In this document: one piece after another, positions 4,943 through 8,069 of the stretch | How positions within the stretch are numbered: the first letter of the stretch is position 1 | Layout of the letters: each line of letters opens with the position of its first letter | Origin: Actinomycetes bacterium | GTDB taxonomy: Bacteria > Actinomycetota > Acidimicrobiia > Acidimicrobiales > Palsa-688 | Assembly (NCBI GenBank): GCA_021827285.1 | Contig: JAKAWM010000111.1 | Location: forward strand, 1 to 8,069 | DNA: 8,069 bases | Direction of reading: 5' to 3' | Program-made: the position numbers and the translations under genes | The notes under the pieces: model-generated | What the model saw: the letters and a program-made list of their open reading frames with translations, nothing else | What the model was told of the DNA's origin: nothing | Database searches by the model: none

Positions 4943-6247
4943 ATGTACCAGAACGTTCCCCCGCCGCCACCACCCTATGGTGCCCCGCCCCCGGGGCCCT
5001 ACGGGCCACAGCCCTACCGGCCACTGGTCAAGCGCTGGCGCCGCAGCACCGCCAACCGGCGCATCGCCGGAGTGCTCGGCGGCCTAGCCGAGTACCTGGG
5101 CGTGCGACCGGGATTGGTGCGGGTTGGCTTCGTCATCGTGTCCGTGTGGTTGCTGGCCGTCGGTGGCGGTGTCCTGCTCTACCTCCTGGCCTGGGCTCTT
5201 GTTCCCGAGCAAGGTGCGGACAGCTCCCTGGCTCAGGGCGCGTTCGGCGGCACCCCCTGGGCCAACTGGGACCGCACGGCCAGGTCCTGGGTCATCGTGC
5301 TCGGCTCGCTTGTCCTGCTGTCGCTGTGGAGCTTCGGGCTCTGGCCCTGGTGGCATTGGGCCGCCGTGCCCGTGTGGCTGATCATCGCCGGCGTGGCCGT
5401 GTGGGCCCTGGCTCGCCACCAGTCCTTTGCCGGCCCCGGCCAGGGTGGCCCAACCACCCCTGCGCATCCCGGCCCGTGGGCCGGGGGTACCGGCCCCGGT
5501 AGCGGCCCCACGGGCCCCGTAGCGAGCAGCCCCCCCGCTGGTTTTCCGGCCGGCGGGAGCTGGGCTGCACCGATGGCCGGCTCGGGATCCGCGGCCGGCG
5601 GGGCGGCATGGAGCGTAACGCCCGCCGGTGGCGTACAGGCAGCGGCACCCGGCCCCGACGAGCAGGCGGACCGGGCGGTGGCCGAATCCGCGGCCCAGCA
5701 GTGGGCAGCAGACCAGCTGGCGGCGGCCGGTGTACCGCTGGCCCCTCCCGGCACGGCCGCCCCGGCTCTGGTCCCCGCAGGGCACCATCGCGCACTGGTA
5801 GCGACGGTGGTCGCCGTCGTGGTCGGGGTGTTGCTCCTCGCCATGGTGGCCACCGCGGGCGTCGTGCACTGGAGCGGGGCAACCTTCGGCGGAGGGGTGG
5901 GGAACGCGAGTTATACCCCCGCCAATCTCTCCGAGGTCCATCCCAGTTACCAAGAGGCCGTCGGCAAGCTCAGGCTCGACCTCTCCCATGTCAACTTCCC
6001 GCCGGCTGGAAGGACGGTCAAGGTCGAGGTGGGCTTGGGCCAGCTCACCGTGGTCGTGCCAACCCAGACACCCGTGGTCGTCGAAGCCCAAACCGGGATC
6101 GGCCATGTCCACCTTCCTCAAGGCATGGGCCAGGGGCCCCAAGGTGTCGCGGGCCCTATCGGCTCCTCTGGTACGGACAAGCCCCGGCTGACCCTTGACG
6201 CCAACGTCGGTATTGGCGACATCTACGTCGCACGCGCCGGGCCCTAG
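4943..6247 (+). CDS. PspC-domain membrane protein with LiaF-like C-terminal domain
   Basis: A 434-residue membrane protein, probably an envelope-stress sensor or regulator partner. Residues 1-28 are a Pro/Tyr/Gly-rich cytoplasmic tail. A PspC domain spans about 30-89 (RRIAGVLGGLAEYLGVRPGL, then a membrane helix ending LAWALVPE). Two more hydrophobic segments lie near 113-133 and 137-157, the latter Trp-rich. A long low-complexity Gly/Pro/Ala linker (about 160-280) follows, then a membrane segment at 284-307. The outer C-terminal domain (about 328-432) has the repeating pattern of LiaF/DUF2154-type beta structures: LRLDLSHV, VEVGLGQLTVVVP, VVVEAQTGIGHV and LTLDANVGIGDIYVAR. The frame stays open upstream to 4769, but ATG at 4943 gives a PspC-type N-terminus and avoids overlapping the divergent kinase gene. 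No strong Shine-Dalgarno sequence is seen; a hairpin occupies that position. Known LiaF proteins inhibit their cognate kinase; that role is only inferred here. Confidence 0.88.
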   Translation: MYQNVPPPPPPYGAPPPGPYGPQPYRPLVKRWRRSTANRRIAGVLGGLAEYLGVRPGLVRVGFVIVSVWLLAVGGGVLLYLLAWALVPEQGADSSLAQGAFGGTPWANWDRTARSWVIVLGSLVLLSLWSFGLWPWWHWAAVPVWLIIAGVAVWALARHQSFAGPGQGGPTTPAHPGPWAGGTGPGSGPTGPVASSPPAGFPAGGSWAAPMAGSGSAAGGAAWSVTPAGGVQAAAPGPDEQADRAVAESAAQQWAADQLAAAGVPLAPPGTAAPALVPAGHHRALVATVVAVVVGVLLLAMVATAGVVHWSGATFGGGVGNASYTPANLSEVHPSYQEAVGKLRLDLSHVNFPPAGRTVKVEVGLGQLTVVVPTQTPVVVEAQTGIGHVHLPQGMGQGPQGVAGPIGSSGTDKPRLTLDANVGIGDIYVARAGP

Positions 6248-6294
6248 CCGGCCCACTTGCAAATGCGGCCCCTTGGCTGCTGGGCCTGGCCATT

Positions 6295-6322
6295 GCGAAG
6301 CCGCCGGCCTCTCGCGCTTTTT
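6295..6322 (+). terminator. Possible rho-independent terminator after the PspC/LiaF-like gene
   Basis: In the 80-bp convergent gap, GCGA (6295-6298) pairs with TCGC (6312-6315), with an inner GCC/GGC pairing and an asymmetric bulge, followed by GC and a run of five T (6318-6322). This fits an imperfect intrinsic terminator for the plus-strand gene ending at 6247. The stem is not perfect, so confidence is moderate. No T-tract is present for the minus direction, so topA lacks an obvious intrinsic terminator here. Confidence 0.4.
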
Positions 6323-6327
6323 GCCAG

Positions 6328-8069
6328 CTACCCTCGAGCCCGCTTGGACGGAGCATTGGCCGGCGTGCCGGCCTTCTTGGCCGAAGGGCTGGCCTTCTTG
6401 GCCGGCGCACTGGCCTTCTTGGCCGAAGGGCTGGCTTTGCGCACCGTACGCGCCTTTGCCCCTGACCCAGTGCTTGACGGCGAACTACGACCGCGGCGGC
6501 GCACGGCCGTCCCGCTAGCCGCGTCGGCCTCCGCCCGAGCCCGGCGGTCAGCCAGCAGCTCGGCCGCTCGCTCCAAGGTCATGGACTCGACGCTGTCGCC
6601 CCTGCGCAGTGAGGCGTTGACCGTCCCGTCGGTCACGTAGGGACCGAAGCGGCCATCCTTCACCACGACCGGCCCGCCGCTGACAGGGTCAGTGCCCAGT
6701 TCAGCTAATGGTGCGGTGGCGCGCTGAGAACGCCGCTGTCGAGGTTGGGAAAAGATGCTGAGGGCTTCGTCGAGGGTCACCGCGAAAAGCTGGTCCTCAT
6801 TTTCGAGGGAACGGTACTCCTTGCCTCGGCGCACGTAGGGCCCGTAGCGACCGTTGTCGGCAACGATCTCCTCCCTGGTGGAAGGATCGCGGCCCAGCGA
6901 CCTTGGCAAGCTGAGGAGCCGGAGCGCGTCCTCAAAGGTCAATTCTTCAGGGATCATGCCTGCGAGCAGGGAGGACGTCTTTGGTTTGGCCGCCGATGCC
7001 TCGGCCTGGCCGAGTTGCACGTAGGGGCCGAAGCGGCCCGAGCGCACGAGGACGGGCAGGCCGCTTTCGGGGTCGTTGCCCAGCTCCCGGTCAGTACGCT
7101 CGGGCGGCGGTGCGTCCAGCAGTTCCCGCGCCCGCTCCACAGTCAACTCGTCCGGCGCCAGGTCCGCAGGCACGGTCACCCGGCGGTCGCCCTCTTGGAC
7201 ATAGGGCCCGTAGCGGCCCACCCTTACCACTACGTCGGAAGCCTCGCCGCCCACCGGTACGGAGTTGACCTCCCGGGCATCGATCAAGGCTAGGCGCTCA
7301 GCCACCATCTGTTTCAGCCCTGGGCCCTCATTGTCCGATGGGGGGCTACCGAAATAAAAGCGGGTCAGCCAAGGAAGCGGCTCTTCGTCGCCGCGGGCGA
7401 TGCTGTCCAGGTCTTCTTCCATCTCGGCGGTAAAGCCGTAATCGACCAGTTTGGCAAAATGCTGTTCCAAAAGGCTCACGACAGCAAAAGCCGTCCACGA
7501 GGGCACCAGGGCGCTCCCTTTTTTCCATACGTAACCCCGTCCCTGGATGGTGTCGATGATGGAGGCATACGTGGAGGGCCGGCCCACGCCCATGTCTTCC
7601 AGGGCCTTCACCAGGGAGGCTTCGGTATAGCGTGCCGGGGGTTGGGTTGTATGGCCTTCGGGGACCAGTTCTTCGGTGCGAAGCCCTTCACCCCGGGCCA
7701 GGCGGGGCAAGCGCACCTCCCTGTCCTCGAGCTCAGCCTCTGGGTCGTCCGAGCCCTCGACATACGCCCTGAGGAACCCCGGGAAGCTGATCACCCTCCC
7801 GCTGGCCGCGAACTCGGCGTCCTCGCCCGCCGAACTGGTGGCGCCCAAGCGCACCTGGACGGACAGACCTTGGGCATCGGCCATCTGGGAAGCCACCGTG
7901 CGCTTCCAAACCAGTTCGTAGAGCCGCAGCTGGTCACCCCGGAGGCCGCTGCGCTCGGGATGACGGAACTGCTCGCCGGCGGGGCGGATGGCCTCGTGGG
8001 CCTCCTGCGCGTTCTTCACCCGTTTGTCGTAACGGCGAGCCTGGGAAGGCAGGTACTCTTCGCCGAACA
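6328..8069 (-). CDS. topA: DNA topoisomerase I, C-terminal part (N-terminus beyond window)
   Basis: Type IA topoisomerase, which relaxes negative supercoils by single-strand passage. The frame is open to the right edge, where it reads YLPSQARRYDKR and then VKNAQEAHEAIRP, a hallmark of TopA. The GTG at 8019 is that internal Val, not a start. The TOPRIM domain and the catalytic tyrosine lie outside the window. Visible parts are the remaining core, with RYTEASLVKALEDMGVGRPSTYASI, YVWKKGSALVPSWTAFAVV and the FTAEMEEDLDSIARGDE stretch, then four C-terminal repeats each carrying a GR(Y/F)GPYV motif (near 7218-7200, 7038-7020, 6855-6834 and 6655-6636), and finally a basic Lys/Ala/Ser/Pro tail. The core-repeats-tail order matches actinobacterial TopA, where basic tails are known to aid DNA binding and processivity. 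It converges on the PspC/LiaF-like gene with an 80-bp gap. The four-Cys zinc fingers of E. coli TopA are absent from this part, as is usual for the group. Confidence 0.96.
   Translation of the reverse strand, partial: FGEEYLPSQARRYDKRVKNAQEAHEAIRPAGEQFRHPERSGLRGDQLRLYELVWKRTVASQMADAQGLSVQVRLGATSSAGEDAEFAASGRVISFPGFLRAYVEGSDDPEAELEDREVRLPRLARGEGLRTEELVPEGHTTQPPARYTEASLVKALEDMGVGRPSTYASIIDTIQGRGYVWKKGSALVPSWTAFAVVSLLEQHFAKLVDYGFTAEMEEDLDSIARGDEEPLPWLTRFYFGSPPSDNEGPGLKQMVAERLALIDAREVNSVPVGGEASDVVVRVGRYGPYVQEGDRRVTVPADLAPDELTVERARELLDAPPPERTDRELGNDPESGLPVLVRSGRFGPYVQLGQAEASAAKPKTSSLLAGMIPEELTFEDALRLLSLPRSLGRDPSTREEIVADNGRYGPYVRRGKEYRSLENEDQLFAVTLDEALSIFSQPRQRRSQRATAPLAELGTDPVSGGPVVVKDGRFGPYVTDGTVNASLRRGDSVESMTLERAAELLADRRARAEADAASGTAVRRRGRSSPSSTGSGAKARTVRKASPSAKKASAPAKKASPSAKKAGTPANAPSKRARG
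6371..6433 (-). repeat. Three tandem 21-bp repeats encoding the TopA basic tail
   Basis: Three consecutive 21-bp units (6371-6391, 6392-6412, 6413-6433) encode seven-residue units of the type Ala-Ser-Pro-Ser-Ala-Lys-Lys. The first and third units are identical base for base; the middle one differs only in its Ala-Pro/Ser part. A degenerate further unit lies at the 3' end of the gene (about 6350-6370, encoding AGTPANAP). The identity at DNA level suggests recent duplication or slippage, so copy number may vary between strains. Confidence 0.85.

Noticed and set aside
5084..6262. Minus-strand open frame of 392 codons opposite the PspC/LiaF-like gene
   Set aside because: High-GC antisense shadow; the plus strand carries the recognisable PspC and LiaF-like motifs.
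6371..6433. 21-bp tandem repeats as a CRISPR-like or intergenic repeat array
   Set aside because: There are no unique spacers, the units are contiguous and in frame with the TopA C-terminus, so they are coding repeats.
8017..8019. GTG as a possible start of the topoisomerase frame
   Set aside because: The frame stays open to the window edge and the residues before it (YLPSQARRYDKR) are conserved TopA sequence, so this is an internal valine.

Overview
The window is GC-rich, compactly coded bacterial DNA that looks actinobacterial. The evidence is the strong G/C bias at third codon positions, the GTG starts, a topA whose C-terminus carries repeated glycine/aromatic motifs and a Lys/Ala-rich tail, the topA/tmk/holB neighbourhood, and the PspC-domain histidine kinase with its response regulator, a class common in Actinobacteria. 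A deep-branching lineage such as Acidimicrobiia is possible, because the delta' C-terminal half fits what I recall of that group, but I cannot prove this from the sequence.

Layout. At the left edge (2-640, +) is the 3' part of an amino-acid-type ABC transporter ATPase. It is followed by a small unrecognised gene (686-1117, +) that converges tail to tail with the next cluster, leaving only 5 bp between stops. Then comes a tightly packed minus-strand block, read from high to low coordinates: PspC-domain sensor histidine kinase (4808-3447), NarL/LuxR-type response regulator (3450-2800), thymidylate kinase tmk (2795-2208) and DNA polymerase III delta' holB (2211-1123). The junctions are a 4-base GTGA overlap, a 4-base gap and a 4-base ATGA overlap, so the four genes probably form one translationally coupled operon. 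Divergent from the kinase, across a 134-bp intergenic region full of inverted repeats, is a PspC/LiaF-like membrane protein (4943-6247, +). It converges on the 3' part of topA (8069-6328, -), whose N-terminal catalytic portion lies beyond the right edge.

How the parts may work together. The divergent PspC/LiaF-like protein, kinase and regulator look like an actinobacterial version of a LiaFSR- or Psp-type envelope-stress circuit. Both membrane proteins carry a PspC domain, and the LiaF-like one is a plausible partner of the kinase or target of the regulator. The unusual point is that this circuit sits between topA and tmk-holB and appears to be co-transcribed with the two replication and dNTP-supply genes. 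That suggests, but does not show, a link between envelope sensing and chromosome replication. No RNA genes, CRISPR arrays, insertion sequences or prophage genes were seen, and no gene-free stretch exceeds 300 bases.
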